64,000 nucleotides of DNA from Oliverpabstia intestinalis (GTDB taxonomy: Bacteria; Bacillota; Clostridia; Lachnospirales; Lachnospiraceae), in contig NZ_VUMS01000006.1 in assembly GCF_009696065.1 (NCBI RefSeq), positions 62,001 to 126,000 of the forward strand. Direction: 5' to 3'. Below the pieces are notes generated by a model that searched no databases, had not been told where the DNA came from, and worked only from the letters and a program-made list of their open reading frames with translations. Below, piece after piece: positions 8,545 to 18,000 of the stretch. The position numbers and the translations under genes were made by a program. Positions within the stretch are counted from its first letter, which is position 1. Every line of letters begins with the position of its first letter.

Positions 8545-9300
8545 TTATAAAAACTCCGTCACATGTTTTCTGTATCGTAACGGAAACATGTTTCTCTGGC
8601 ATACCGGATTCTTCCTTTTTTCCACTGCAATCGTATAGAAAAATTCTTTCCACATCTGCGTATAAAGATCTTCCTGCTGTTCCGTCTGACAAAGCCGCTC
8701 CATCTCTTCTTCCCGGAACTTTGTAACATAAAACGGCTCATTTTTCGGATGGATCACCCCCAGGCCTCGCCTATCATCAATGATCATCCAGTCTTCCGAT
8801 GGCATCCGGTCTGCAAAATGTTCTGCTACCAGTGCCACCACATTTCCCTTTGGCTCCATATGTGCAACATAAATCCCGGGGTCGATTCTCGTAAACCGCA
8901 AAATTTCCCGAAAAAAATGTCTTTCATTCGATACCTGTCGGCTCAGTTCAAAGATCTGCATCACCGATTCTTCTCTCAGACACTCGGTTACTTTCCCTCC
9001 CACAGCAAATCCTATCCTCAGAAAACGATAAATATCATCCAGCCGCCCCGGATCATTGCTCATAGCCGCCAGATAGACCTGATAATAGGCTTTTGCAGAT
9101 ATTTTGGTCCGAATTGATCGAACCACCTTGTGTGCCAGCTCCGGATCCACCTCCACATGAACATATTCCGTCAGAAGGTCCATCTGTTCCACCGGTTCGA
9201 TTTCCAACCTGACATTCTGACTTCCTTTTTTTGCCTCCCATACCCGGTAGATACAGGTCATCATACTCTCAAAATCTTCTTTACAGGTAAAACAATACAT
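8545..9300 (-). CDS. DUF4130-type probable DNA metabolism protein, partner of the radical SAM protein
   Basis: A 251-residue protein resembling the family described as a probable DNA metabolism protein (TIGR03915, DUF4130). Visible marks are the start MYCFTCKEDFESMMTCIYRVWEAK and, later, NERHFFREILRFTRI, MEPKGNVVALVAEHFADRMPSEDWMIIDDRRG and HPKNEPFYV. In many genomes this domain is fused to a uracil-DNA-glycosylase-like domain; here it stands alone. It always accompanies the radical SAM protein encoded just upstream. ATG 9300 follows AAAGGGA; an alternative GTG at 9321 overlaps the upstream stop (GTGA). The activity is unknown. Confidence 0.85.
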   Translation of the reverse strand: MYCFTCKEDFESMMTCIYRVWEAKKGSQNVRLEIEPVEQMDLLTEYVHVEVDPELAHKVVRSIRTKISAKAYYQVYLAAMSNDPGRLDDIYRFLRIGFAVGGKVTECLREESVMQIFELSRQVSNERHFFREILRFTRIDPGIYVAHMEPKGNVVALVAEHFADRMPSEDWMIIDDRRGLGVIHPKNEPFYVTKFREEEMERLCQTEQQEDLYTQMWKEFFYTIAVEKRKNPVCQRNMFPLRYRKHVTEFL

Positions 9301-9317
9301 TTCCGTTCCCTTTCTTC

Positions 9318-10760
9318 TCACGCCTGCACACCAAAATCTCCGAACAACGACATCTGATGATACTCCTGCTGATTCATCAGCTGCCAGTTTTCTTTATATT
9401 CTACACTGGTCAGCTGTTTGGTGATAAAATTCTCTTCCATCGGAATCCTGTACATCATCTTTCCGTTACAGGTGATAAAATAATGCGCTCTTTTTAAAAC
9501 GACACCCATCTTTTTCAGATGGTCAAAGTCCAGACTTCCGTATCTCCTTGCGCGCACGATCCTGCCCGCTGATTTTGGTCCCACACCCGGAATCCGCAGG
9601 ATCCGCTCATAAGATGCAGTATTGATCTCCACCGGAAAAAGTTCCAGATGCCGGAGTGCCCACTCACACTTTGGGTCAATCTGCTCGTTAAAATTCGGTC
9701 TCTGTTCTGACAATAATTCCTCCGCATGGAATCCATAAAACCGTAGCAGCCAGTCTGCCTGATAGAGACGGTGTTCCCTTAAAAGGGGTGGTTTTTCATC
9801 AATCCCCGGGAGATCCGGGTCTTCGTTCACAGGCACATAGGCAGAGAAAAATACTCTTTTAAGATCATACCTCTGATACAGGTTCTGCGTCATGCAAAGC
9901 AGATGGTAATCTGTCTCTGGTGTTGCCCCAATGATCATCTGTGTACTCTGTCCCGCAGATGCAAAGGGTCGTTTTTTCAATTTTTCATGTTCTTTTGTTG
10001 TAATCCGGTAAACGGAAGACTCTCCGATCCGATCCGTTTGATTTCCCGTAATTTTCCTCTGCTCTTCCGAAAAAATACTGTCCGTCAGATACCGATTGGA
10101 TGCGCTCCGTTCCAGATACGCACTTTTCCCCTGTGCCAGTCGGTTCGCAGCAATCGTATCCGTCACCTTCGCCATCGGCTTTAATATTGTCTGATGAGAC
10201 TTGTTAGGGGCAAGTTTTTTCATTCCCTCTGCTGTCGGCAGTTCCAGGTTGATACTCATACGATCTGCCAGATAACCGGCACGCATGATCAAGTCGTCTG
10301 GTGCCCCCGGAACTGCTTTTACATGAATATATCCGTTGAAATGATATTCAGTACGGAGAAGCTGCAGCGCCTCACATATCTTTTCCATCGTATATGCCGG
10401 ATTCTTTTGTACTCCGGAACTGAGAAACAGCCCTTCGATATAGTTTCTTTTATAGAATTCCACTGTCAGCTCACACAGTTCCCTTGGGGTAAATGCAGTA
10501 CGCTCTGTATCGTTCGATACCCTGTTTGCACAGTATTTGCAGTCATAAACACAATGGTTCGTCATCAGCACCTTTAATAGCGAGATACATCTGCCATCCG
10601 CTGAAAAACTGTGGCAGATTCCACAGGCTTTTGAATTGCCCAGAGATCCTTTCATACCCTTTCTGTCTACACCACTTGACGTACACGCAACATCATACTT
10701 TGCCGCATCTGCCAGAATCCGCAGTTTTTCCTGTATCGACAGCCCTTGTCTCAATTCCAT
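9318..10760 (-). CDS. putative DNA modification/repair radical SAM protein
   Basis: A 480-residue radical SAM protein of the family linked to uracil-DNA-glycosylase-like partners (TIGR03916). The cluster-binding motif is CVYDCKYC (CxxxCxxC) near residue 75, preceded by GNSKACGICHSFSADGRC. Near residue 390 the helix-hairpin-helix segment RILRIPGVGPKSAGRIV suggests DNA binding. ATG 10760 is chosen because GGAGGTG precedes it; an in-frame ATG 18 bp upstream has no such site. The downstream partner starts within the stop-codon region, so the two are translationally coupled. Substrate and chemistry are unknown. Confidence 0.88.
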   Translation of the reverse strand: MELRQGLSIQEKLRILADAAKYDVACTSSGVDRKGMKGSLGNSKACGICHSFSADGRCISLLKVLMTNHCVYDCKYCANRVSNDTERTAFTPRELCELTVEFYKRNYIEGLFLSSGVQKNPAYTMEKICEALQLLRTEYHFNGYIHVKAVPGAPDDLIMRAGYLADRMSINLELPTAEGMKKLAPNKSHQTILKPMAKVTDTIAANRLAQGKSAYLERSASNRYLTDSIFSEEQRKITGNQTDRIGESSVYRITTKEHEKLKKRPFASAGQSTQMIIGATPETDYHLLCMTQNLYQRYDLKRVFFSAYVPVNEDPDLPGIDEKPPLLREHRLYQADWLLRFYGFHAEELLSEQRPNFNEQIDPKCEWALRHLELFPVEINTASYERILRIPGVGPKSAGRIVRARRYGSLDFDHLKKMGVVLKRAHYFITCNGKMMYRIPMEENFITKQLTSVEYKENWQLMNQQEYHQMSLFGDFGVQA

Positions 10761-10905
10761 TTCTTTCACCTCCATCATTTCTTTTATTATACACGAATAT
10801 ATGTTCGGTGTAAATCTTTTTTTCGAACATTTGTACGTATTATTGTTTCAGGTGTCTGCTGAGCCTGCCACCGAAAGCTCATTTCAGATACTAAGTACGA
10901 AAAAA

Positions 10906-10947
10906 AGAAAAACTTCTGTCAGCGCATTCGCCAACAGAAGTTTTTCT
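10906..10947. terminator. bidirectional terminator
   Basis: GAAAAACTTCTGT (10907-10919) pairs with ACAGAAGTTTTTC (10934-10946), with T-rich sequence on both sides. It follows hppA on the minus strand. Confidence 0.8.
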
Positions 10948-10958
10948 TTTTTCACTTG

Positions 10959-13085
10959 TTAATGAATTAATGTAATTGTTGAAAACAGAGATGCCAGTGT
11001 ATTGGCAACTGTAGACATACTCTTAATAAAAATATCCAATGCCACGCCGACAACGTCTTTTCTTGTATCACCAACAGTGTCACCGGTAACTGCTGCTTTG
11101 TGAGCAGCCGATCCTTTCCCGTGCCCTTCAAGAGCTTCACTTTCAATGTATTTTTTCGCATTATCGAAAGCTCCACCGGAGTTACCCATAAACAGTGCAC
11201 GCGGAATCGCCACGATTGTGGCACCGATCAGGATACCGCCTACAAACTGCACCCCAAAGACAAATCCACCGATTACCGGGATACAAAGTGCCAGTACAGA
11301 CGGTACTACCATTTTTTTCAAAGCCTGGTTTGCAGCCATACCGATCAGTTTATTATAATCCGGTTTTACTTTTCCTTCCAGTACACCGGGAGTGGAAAGC
11401 ATCTTATCACCCTCATCGGCCATCAGTTTGGCTGACTCGATAGTGTTATCAGTGAGCATCGCAGAGAAATACTCGATCAGTGCACCACCGATCAGGCCAC
11501 CGGCAACCACAATGAATGATGCAATATTTAATACCGGCTCTTCTCCTTTTGCTGTATAGTTTCCTACATAAGCCACAATCAGGGATACAGCTGCAAATGC
11601 AGCTGAACCAATAGCAAACCCTTTTCCGATCGCCGCTGTTGTATTGCCTACCGAATCCAGCTTGTCCGTGATGATACGGACTTTGTGTTCCAGATGACAG
11701 GATTCTGCCAGACCACCTGCATTGTCTGCGATTGGTCCGAAAGCATCGATGGATACCGTTGCACCTACAAAAGAGAGCATACCCAGTGCAGAAATTGCTA
11801 TTCCATAAGTTCCGCTGATTTTTCCGGAGATAAACAGGGCAATACCGATGATGAGGATAGGCAGTAAGGTGGAACGGGATCCGATCGCATCACCTTTTGT
11901 GATAACGAAAGCCTCGCCCTCGATTGCCATCTCTGCCAGTTTTTTCGTCGGCTTGTATTTGTCACTGGTATAATATTCTGTAATACTTCCGATCGCAATT
12001 CCGCTGACGATACCGAGGATACTTGAGATCCACGGAGATATCCATCCACAGACCATATCTTCATATAACGGAACATTTCCAAACATCATATACGAAGCAG
12101 CCAGACCCAGGATAACCGTAATTCCTGCTGAAATCCAGGTGGCAAGATTCAGTTCTCTTGACGGATCATCTCCCATCTTCCGTATAAATGCGTAACTCAG
12201 GCCGATCAGACATCCAATCAGGCCGACACCGGCAAGAATCACCGGGAAAATAATCATACGGATAAAGGTTTCATCAGATACATTCACGATTCCATTGATA
12301 AATAAGGTAACTGCAATCATAATAGAAGCTGCGATGGTTGCAACGAAGCTCTCCAGAAGATCTGAACAGTTACCTGCGATATCATTGACATTATCTCCGA
12401 TAAAGTCTGCAATAACATTTGGCACACGACTGTCATCCTCCGGCATATCATGGCGAATCTTGGCAAGAATATCAGATGAAATATCTGCCGCCTTCGTGTA
12501 ATTACCACCTGCAACCCTGTTGAACATGGCTACGATTGAACATCCCAGAGAGTATGTAGTGATTCTCATGATGGAAGGATTGCACTCCAGGTTTGCCACC
12601 AGTCCGTGACTTGTTGCGTGAGGATCCACACCCCAGATGATCAGCACCAGCAACAATCCCAGCATACCAAATGCCTGTACAGCAATGCCACTGACACTTC
12701 CACCGCTCAATGCTACTTTTACGGTCTCTCCGATAGAAAGTGATTCTCTTGCCTTGTTTGCTGTACGTACATTGGCATAGGTGGCACTCTTCATACCAAT
12801 GATACAGACCAGACTGCTCATCAGCCCGCCTAGCAGAAATGTGATTCCACTTGTGGCTTCCACAAACAGACTGAATACCAGAGCAATAATGACTCCTATG
12901 ATTGCGATCACCTTAAACTCTGCTTTCAAAAATGTACCCGCACCACTCCGAATGATACCGGCCATCTCTACCATCTTGTCGTTTCCCTCTTTCAGTTTCT
13001 TTACTTTGTTGAAATTAAAAAGGACAAAAACGAGAGCAACTACTACGACAGCTAACATTGCGTACCATATAACGGAACTATCCAT
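10959..13085 (-). CDS. hppA: membrane-bound cation-pumping pyrophosphatase
   Basis: A 708-residue integral membrane PPase with about 16 hydrophobic segments that couples PPi hydrolysis to Na+ or H+ export. Signature regions include GGGxYTKAAD-type RVAGGNYTKAADISSDI, the acidic DNVNDIAGNCSDLLESF motif, and GPIADNAGGLAE. The segment GNTTAAIGKGFAIGSAA carries Ala where K+-independent enzymes carry Lys, so this should be the K+-dependent class. ATG 13085 follows GGGGGTGGAG; the in-frame ATG 15 bp upstream is less likely. It is next to ppdK and the PPi-type phosphofructokinase, both of which exchange PPi. Whether it pumps Na+ or H+ is not decided here. Confidence 0.95.
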   Translation of the reverse strand: MDSSVIWYAMLAVVVVALVFVLFNFNKVKKLKEGNDKMVEMAGIIRSGAGTFLKAEFKVIAIIGVIIALVFSLFVEATSGITFLLGGLMSSLVCIIGMKSATYANVRTANKARESLSIGETVKVALSGGSVSGIAVQAFGMLGLLLVLIIWGVDPHATSHGLVANLECNPSIMRITTYSLGCSIVAMFNRVAGGNYTKAADISSDILAKIRHDMPEDDSRVPNVIADFIGDNVNDIAGNCSDLLESFVATIAASIMIAVTLFINGIVNVSDETFIRMIIFPVILAGVGLIGCLIGLSYAFIRKMGDDPSRELNLATWISAGITVILGLAASYMMFGNVPLYEDMVCGWISPWISSILGIVSGIAIGSITEYYTSDKYKPTKKLAEMAIEGEAFVITKGDAIGSRSTLLPILIIGIALFISGKISGTYGIAISALGMLSFVGATVSIDAFGPIADNAGGLAESCHLEHKVRIITDKLDSVGNTTAAIGKGFAIGSAAFAAVSLIVAYVGNYTAKGEEPVLNIASFIVVAGGLIGGALIEYFSAMLTDNTIESAKLMADEGDKMLSTPGVLEGKVKPDYNKLIGMAANQALKKMVVPSVLALCIPVIGGFVFGVQFVGGILIGATIVAIPRALFMGNSGGAFDNAKKYIESEALEGHGKGSAAHKAAVTGDTVGDTRKDVVGVALDIFIKSMSTVANTLASLFSTITLIH

Positions 13086-13590
13086 AAGCTCCACCCCCAT
13101 AAAATATATTTTTGCAAATTACCGCCTCATCCGGTAACGATTGCCCAAATAGCTTTATACTTTTTTACAAATAAAGGTTCTTTCCACCCCTGTTAATCGC
13201 CTTTATTTTCATGAACCGACCTTCTTCCCAATTTATCATCATATTATCATATTTTCTTATATTTTTCAATAGATTCTCTTTGCATTTTTATTTATTTTAC
13301 ACAATACTCTTTCTTTCTTCATTTGCATTTTATCGGTATTTTGCATATTTTTTATTGTGTATCTTTATTTTTCTTGTTATTATTTTTTTCAACCCTTTGC
13401 GTATATTATAGAGCAAAAGTATCTCTTGCCACATTGTCACTGTGTGTTTTCTGTAAACGAGATGACGTACGCCTTGTGAATTTTACTCGTTGCATTACAT
13501 ATCAATAATCGATCCAGTGGATCGATTTTGATTATCGCAGTGCTTGCCAAATCTGCATATATGCGATTTCTCTCGCTGCTCGCGTAAATC
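13086..13590. other. 505-bp AT-rich intergenic region
   Basis: Between ppdK and hppA. The part from about 13200 to 13420 is very rich in T with no coding signal. Around 13493-13533 a repeat shared with 27651-27690 occurs. A GGCGAT stretch near 13195 (minus strand) was tested by eye against the fluoride riboswitch and did not fit. The hppA promoter is expected here, but no clear pair of boxes was found. Confidence 0.5.
13493..13533. repeat. repeat family B, copy 1
   Basis: A 41-bp segment beginning CATTACATATCAATAATCG and ending ATCGATTTTGATT. Inside it ATCGATCC-agt-GGATCGAT is a perfect palindrome. About 33 of 41 positions match the copy at 27651-27690, and a weaker match lies near 47870-47910. 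Both clear copies sit downstream of central-metabolism genes on the minus strand (ppdK, nifJ). Confidence 0.5.
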
Positions 13591-13633
13591 AAAAAAGACC
13601 CCGTGGTCTGAATCACTTCAGACCCTCGGGGTC
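13591..13633 (-). terminator. intrinsic terminator of ppdK
   Basis: Minus-strand GACCCCG (with a small bulge) GGTCTGAA and its complement form a GC-rich stem of about 15 pairs around a four-base loop, followed by TTTTTT. It lies 56 bp after the ppdK stop. Confidence 0.85.
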
Positions 13634-13688
13634 CATCTTTACGTTTGGACACAATTCATGTTTTCACATGCTTTTATATAATTTTAAA

Positions 13689-16316
13689 TTATTTCTGATT
13701 GATTGCTGCCTGTGCTGCTGCCAGTCTTGCGATCGGTACACGGAACGGTGAGCAGGAAACATAGTCCAGACCCAGTTTGTTGCAGAATTCTACAGAACTT
13801 GGATCTCCACCGTGTTCTCCACAGATACCTACATGCAGGCTTGGATTAACCGGTTTTCCTAATTTCAGAGCCATATCCATCAGTTTGCCAACACCTACCT
13901 GATCCAGTTTTGCAAATGGATCGTTTTCAAAGATCTTAGCATCATAGTAAGCATCCAGGAATTTACCAGCATCATCACGAGAGAAGCCGTATGTCATCTG
14001 TGTCAGGTCGTTTGTACCGAAGCAGAAGAAGTCAGCTTCTTTAGCGATCTCGTCTGCAGTCAGAGCTGCTCTCGGGATCTCAATCATGGTACCAACTTCA
14101 TATGTCAGGTCGCTGCCAGCTGCTGCGATTTCTGCATCTGCTGTCTCAACAACAAATTTCTTAACATATTTCAGCTCTTTGATATCGCCTACCAGCGGAA
14201 TCATGATTTCCGGTTTTACATTCCAGTCCGGATGAGCTTTCTTAACGTTGATAGCTGCACGGATAACTGCGCTTGTCTGCATCTTAGCGATTTCCGGATA
14301 AGTTACAGCCAGACGGCATCCACGATGACCCATCATCGGGTTGAACTCATGCAGAGAATCGATGATAGCTTTGATCTGCTCAACAGTTTTACCCTGAGCA
14401 TCAGCCAGTTTCTTGATATCTTCTTCTTCAGTAGGAACGAACTCATGAAGCGGCGGATCCAGGAAACGGATAGTAACCGGGTTACCTTCCAGAGCTTCAT
14501 ACAGTTTTTCGAAGTCTCCCTGCTGTTCCGGAAGGATCTTAGCCAGAGCTGCTTCTCTTTCTTCTACTGTTTCAGCACAGATCATTTCACGGAATGCATC
14601 GATTCTGTTGCCTTCGAAGAACATATGCTCTGTACGGCAAAGACCAATACCTTCTGCACCCAGCTCACGAGCTTTTTTAGCATCTGCCGGAGTATCTGCG
14701 TTTGTACGAACTTTCATAGTTCTGTATTTGTCAGCCCATCCCATGATTCTTCCGAATTCACCTGCGATTGTAGCGTCTACAGTCGGGATGATACCGTCAT
14801 AGATATTACCTGTGGAACCATCCAGAGAGATTGCATCTCCTTCATGGTATTCTTTTCCAGCCAGTGTAAATCTCTTGTTTTCTTCGTCCATTGTGATATC
14901 TCCACAACCGGATACACAACAGGTTCCCATACCACGGGCAACTACTGCTGCATGAGATGTCATACCACCACGAACTGTCAGGATACCCTGTGCAGATTTC
15001 ATACCGGTGATATCTTCCGGAGATGTCTCCAGACGTACCAGAACAACTTTTTCTCCTCTTGCAGCCCATTCTACAGCGTCATCAGCTGTGAATACGATTT
15101 TACCACAAGCAGCTCCCGGTGAAGCTCCCAGAGCTTTTGCCATTGGAGTAGCAGCTTTCAGAGCAGCTGCATCAAACTGCGGATGAAGCAGAGTATCCAG
15201 GTTACGAGGATCGATCATTGCTACTGCTTCTTCTTCTGTTCTCATTCCTTCATCTACCAGATCACAAGCGATCTTCAGAGCAGCCTGAGCTGTTCTCTTA
15301 CCGTTACGTGTCTGCAGCATGTACAGTTTACCATGTTCTACAGTAAACTCCATATCCTGCATATCTCTGTAGTGAGTTTCCAGAGTTTTGCAAACTTCTT
15401 TGAACTGTTTGAATGCTTCCGGGAACTTCTGTTCCATCTCGGAAATATGCATAGGTGTACGAACACCGGCAACTACGTCTTCACCCTGTGCATTTGTCAG
15501 GAATTCGCCGAACAGACCGTTGTTACCTGTTGCAGGGTCACGTGTGAATGCTACACCGGTACCACAGTCATCACCCATGTTACCGAATGCCATCATCTGT
15601 ACGTTAACTGCTGTTCCCCAGGAATACGGAATATCGTTATCACGACGATATACGTTAGCACGTGGGTTATCCCAAGAACGGAATACAGCTTTGATAGCGC
15701 CCATCAGCTGTTCCTTCGGATCTGTCGGGAATTCAGCTCCGATTTTTTCTTTGTATTCAGCTTTGAACTGATTAGCCAGCTCTTTCAGATCTTCTGCTGT
15801 CAGTTCAACGTCCTGTTTTACGCCTCTGTCAGCTTTCATTTTGTCGATCAGCTCTTCGAAGTATTTTTTACCTACTTCCATAACTACGTCAGAGTACATC
15901 TGGATAAATCTTCTGTAGCAATCCCATGCCCAACGAGGATTTCCGGAATGAGCTGCCAGAACTTCTACTACTTCTTCATTCAGACCCAGGTTCAGGATAG
16001 TATCCATCATACCAGGCATGGATGCTCTTGCACCAGAACGAACGGAAACCAGAAGAGGATTTTCTTTGTCGCCGAATTTCTTTCCGGTGATCTCTTCCAT
16101 TTTTGTGATGGATTCCATGATCTGAGCCATGATCTCATCATTAATTTTTCTTCCGTCTTCATAGTACTGAGTACAAGCTTCTGTTGTAATTGTGAAGCCC
16201 TGCGGTACCGGCAGTCCTAAGTTTGTCATTTCAGCAAGGTTAGCACCTTTTCCACCCAGAAGGTTTCTCATGGTAGCATTACCTTCAGTGAACATATAAA
16301 CCCACTTTGTTGCCAT
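13689..16316 (-). CDS. ppdK: pyruvate, phosphate dikinase
   Basis: An 875-residue enzyme interconverting pyruvate + ATP + Pi and PEP + AMP + PPi. The nucleotide-binding domain opens with KWVYMFTEGNATMRNLLGGKGANLAEM. The swivelling phosphohistidine domain has the signature GGMTSHAAVVARGMGTCCVSG near residue 450. The C-terminal PEP/pyruvate barrel contains MGHRGCRL and ends with GICGEHGGDPSSVEFC. Length matches bacterial PPDKs. A good promoter lies upstream (16416-16444) and a terminator downstream, so it is probably transcribed alone. PPi made here could feed HppA or the adjacent PPi-dependent phosphofructokinase. Confidence 0.97.
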   Translation of the reverse strand: MATKWVYMFTEGNATMRNLLGGKGANLAEMTNLGLPVPQGFTITTEACTQYYEDGRKINDEIMAQIMESITKMEEITGKKFGDKENPLLVSVRSGARASMPGMMDTILNLGLNEEVVEVLAAHSGNPRWAWDCYRRFIQMYSDVVMEVGKKYFEELIDKMKADRGVKQDVELTAEDLKELANQFKAEYKEKIGAEFPTDPKEQLMGAIKAVFRSWDNPRANVYRRDNDIPYSWGTAVNVQMMAFGNMGDDCGTGVAFTRDPATGNNGLFGEFLTNAQGEDVVAGVRTPMHISEMEQKFPEAFKQFKEVCKTLETHYRDMQDMEFTVEHGKLYMLQTRNGKRTAQAALKIACDLVDEGMRTEEEAVAMIDPRNLDTLLHPQFDAAALKAATPMAKALGASPGAACGKIVFTADDAVEWAARGEKVVLVRLETSPEDITGMKSAQGILTVRGGMTSHAAVVARGMGTCCVSGCGDITMDEENKRFTLAGKEYHEGDAISLDGSTGNIYDGIIPTVDATIAGEFGRIMGWADKYRTMKVRTNADTPADAKKARELGAEGIGLCRTEHMFFEGNRIDAFREMICAETVEEREAALAKILPEQQGDFEKLYEALEGNPVTIRFLDPPLHEFVPTEEEDIKKLADAQGKTVEQIKAIIDSLHEFNPMMGHRGCRLAVTYPEIAKMQTSAVIRAAINVKKAHPDWNVKPEIMIPLVGDIKELKYVKKFVVETADAEIAAAGSDLTYEVGTMIEIPRAALTADEIAKEADFFCFGTNDLTQMTYGFSRDDAGKFLDAYYDAKIFENDPFAKLDQVGVGKLMDMALKLGKPVNPSLHVGICGEHGGDPSSVEFCNKLGLDYVSCSPFRVPIARLAAAQAAINQK

Positions 16317-16415
16317 TTAAACATTCCTCCTAAAAGTATATTAAATTTCCAAACATCTCCCACCAGGAAAAGCGGAAAACATTTTCACTCATGCAGTTCG
16401 CACTCGTATATAATA

Positions 16416-16444
16416 ATTGTAATCAAAAAGCACATTATAGTCAA
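16416..16444 (-). promoter_or_regulatory. ppdK promoter
   Basis: On the minus strand TTGACT (16444-16439), a 17-bp spacer and TACAAT (16421-16416) form a strong sigma-A type promoter, about 100 bp upstream of the ppdK ATG. Confidence 0.65.
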
Positions 16445-16471
16445 GTCAAACCGAAGAAAAAAGGAAAAATA

Positions 16472-16504
16472 CCTTAAAAATCCTTCTGTTTTTTTCAGGA
16501 TTTT
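16472..16504 (-). terminator. terminator of the phosphofructokinase gene
   Basis: Minus strand AAAATCCT and AGGATTTT form an eight-pair stem with a 12-base loop, followed by a T-rich run. It starts a few bases after the stop at 16512. Confidence 0.55.
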
Positions 16505-16511
16505 CGGCACG

Positions 16512-17762
16512 TTATTTCTTTTTCATATCCAGTACCAGATGACGTGGCAGACCATTTACCATAATCGGCTGATAATCACCCTGAATTAACGGTTTTACAT
16601 AGTCAATAAAGTCTTTTGTTACATAATTGCCTTCTTTGTTTACCCATTCTCTCGGCACCAGTTTTTCCTCATTGGCGATCCGGTGCACATCGTAGATTCC
16701 CGCAGATGACATGTACGGATCATCGGATACACGGTCTATTACCACCATATTTCCATTGTATCCTTCGTCTGCCGCTTTTACTGCTGCTCCGCCTACCATA
16801 AATGCTTCTTCGATATCTACTCTGGATGCCATATGAGAAGCACTTCTTTGCAGTGTAGAGAATTCTACGCTACGAGTCTTGCATCCGATCTCTGCACCCA
16901 GGAATCCGGCGAGATAAGCTGCTGTACCCTGTAACTGTTTGTGTCCGAATGCATCTACATAATCTCCGCCACCGGACAGTTCGCACACATACCGTCCGTC
17001 AGCCAGTTTGATTCCTTCTGAAACTGCAATTACAATAGAGCTCTTCTTCTGCAGCAGTTCTTTTACTTTTGCCAGGAAATCGTCCACATCAAAAGCGATC
17101 TCCGGAAGATAAATCAGATCCGGTCCTTCACATTCCTCTGTTTTAGCAAGCGCTGCAGCTCCTGTAAGCCATCCTGCATTTCTTCCCATGATTTCCATAA
17201 CGGTGATCATTTCTTTTTTGTATGTCAGCCCAAGTGCATCACGGATTACTTCTTTTGTGGAAGCCGCAATGTATTTTGCCGCACTTCCAAACCCAGGTGT
17301 ATGATCCGTCAGAGCCAGATCGTTATCAATTGTTTTCGGCACACCGAGAAATTTTTGTTTATGTCCTTTTACGATGGCATAGTCGGAAAGTTTACGGATG
17401 GTATCCATGGAGTCGTTTCCTCCGATATATATAAAGGAATCAATCTCCAGCTTGTCCAAAATCTCAAAAATTCTGTCATATATCTCCATATTTTCATGAA
17501 TTTCCGGGAGTTTATAACGACAGGATCCCAAAAAAGCGGACGGGGTTCTCTTTAACAGTTCAATATCCAGATCGGAATGGATCTGTGTGGACATATCCAC
17601 ATACTGTTCATCTAAAAGCCCCTGAACACCATGCAGCATACCATATACTTTGTCAAATCCTCTCTCGATTGCATTTTTATACACACCTGCCAAGCTTGAA
17701 TTAATTACAGATGTCGGACCTCCGGACTGTCCTACGATTACATTTCTTTTTTTGCTGGCCAT
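16512..17762 (-). CDS. pfp: 6-phosphofructokinase, PPi-dependent type
   Basis: A 416-residue PFK-A superfamily protein making fructose 1,6-bisphosphate. Two positions separate ATP- from PPi-using enzymes: the usual GGDGS loop reads GGNDS here (about residues 114-118, Asp at the second-Gly position), and GTIDND reads KTIDND (about 143-148, Lys). Both point to pyrophosphate as phosphoryl donor. Other marks are GQSGGPTSVINSS, MEIMGRNAGW and the substrate loop in AFGHKQLQGT. ATG 17762 is spaced correctly from AGGAGG; the ATG two codons earlier is too close. The ortholog is sometimes annotated as diphosphate--fructose-6-phosphate 1-phosphotransferase. Confidence 0.92.
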   Translation of the reverse strand: MASKKRNVIVGQSGGPTSVINSSLAGVYKNAIERGFDKVYGMLHGVQGLLDEQYVDMSTQIHSDLDIELLKRTPSAFLGSCRYKLPEIHENMEIYDRIFEILDKLEIDSFIYIGGNDSMDTIRKLSDYAIVKGHKQKFLGVPKTIDNDLALTDHTPGFGSAAKYIAASTKEVIRDALGLTYKKEMITVMEIMGRNAGWLTGAAALAKTEECEGPDLIYLPEIAFDVDDFLAKVKELLQKKSSIVIAVSEGIKLADGRYVCELSGGGDYVDAFGHKQLQGTAAYLAGFLGAEIGCKTRSVEFSTLQRSASHMASRVDIEEAFMVGGAAVKAADEGYNGNMVVIDRVSDDPYMSSAGIYDVHRIANEEKLVPREWVNKEGNYVTKDFIDYVKPLIQGDYQPIMVNGLPRHLVLDMKKK

Positions 17763-17809
17763 TGGCATCTCCTCCTATAAATATTTTGTACGATAATACT
17801 ATAATCGTC

Positions 17810-17838
17810 ATTATACTAAATTATTATTGTATTTTCAA
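17810..17838 (-). promoter_or_regulatory. promoter of the PPi-phosphofructokinase gene
   Basis: Minus-strand TTGAAA (17838-17833), 17-bp spacer, TATAAT (17815-17810), followed by a short 5' leader to the ATG at 17762. Confidence 0.7.
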
Positions 17839-18000
17839 TATTTCTTTATATATATTTACCATTATTATAGTTTTCCCGTGTTTTCTTGTTGACCTTTTGT
17901 ATAATACAGGTTATTCTTATACAAGATGTTTATACATTATTTATCCATAAAACATTATCAGATATTTTGTGAACCACGACAAATCGAGGTGGAAACATCT

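Noticed and set aside
13150-13240. Possible fluoride riboswitch upstream of hppA (GGCGAT on the minus strand)
   Set aside because: The GGCG is not followed by a pairing CGCC, and the later CTGATG block of the fluoride aptamer is missing.
13211-13508. Two open frames of 61-66 residues in the T-rich gap
   Set aside because: Phe/Ile/Leu-rich translations of a homopolymer-like stretch without ribosome-binding sites.
14232-16220. Long open frames opposite ppdK (296 and 345 residues); similar ones opposite nifJ
   Set aside because: Antisense shadows of highly expressed genes: Cys/Phe/Ser-rich, no ribosome-binding site, and the other strand is clearly coding.
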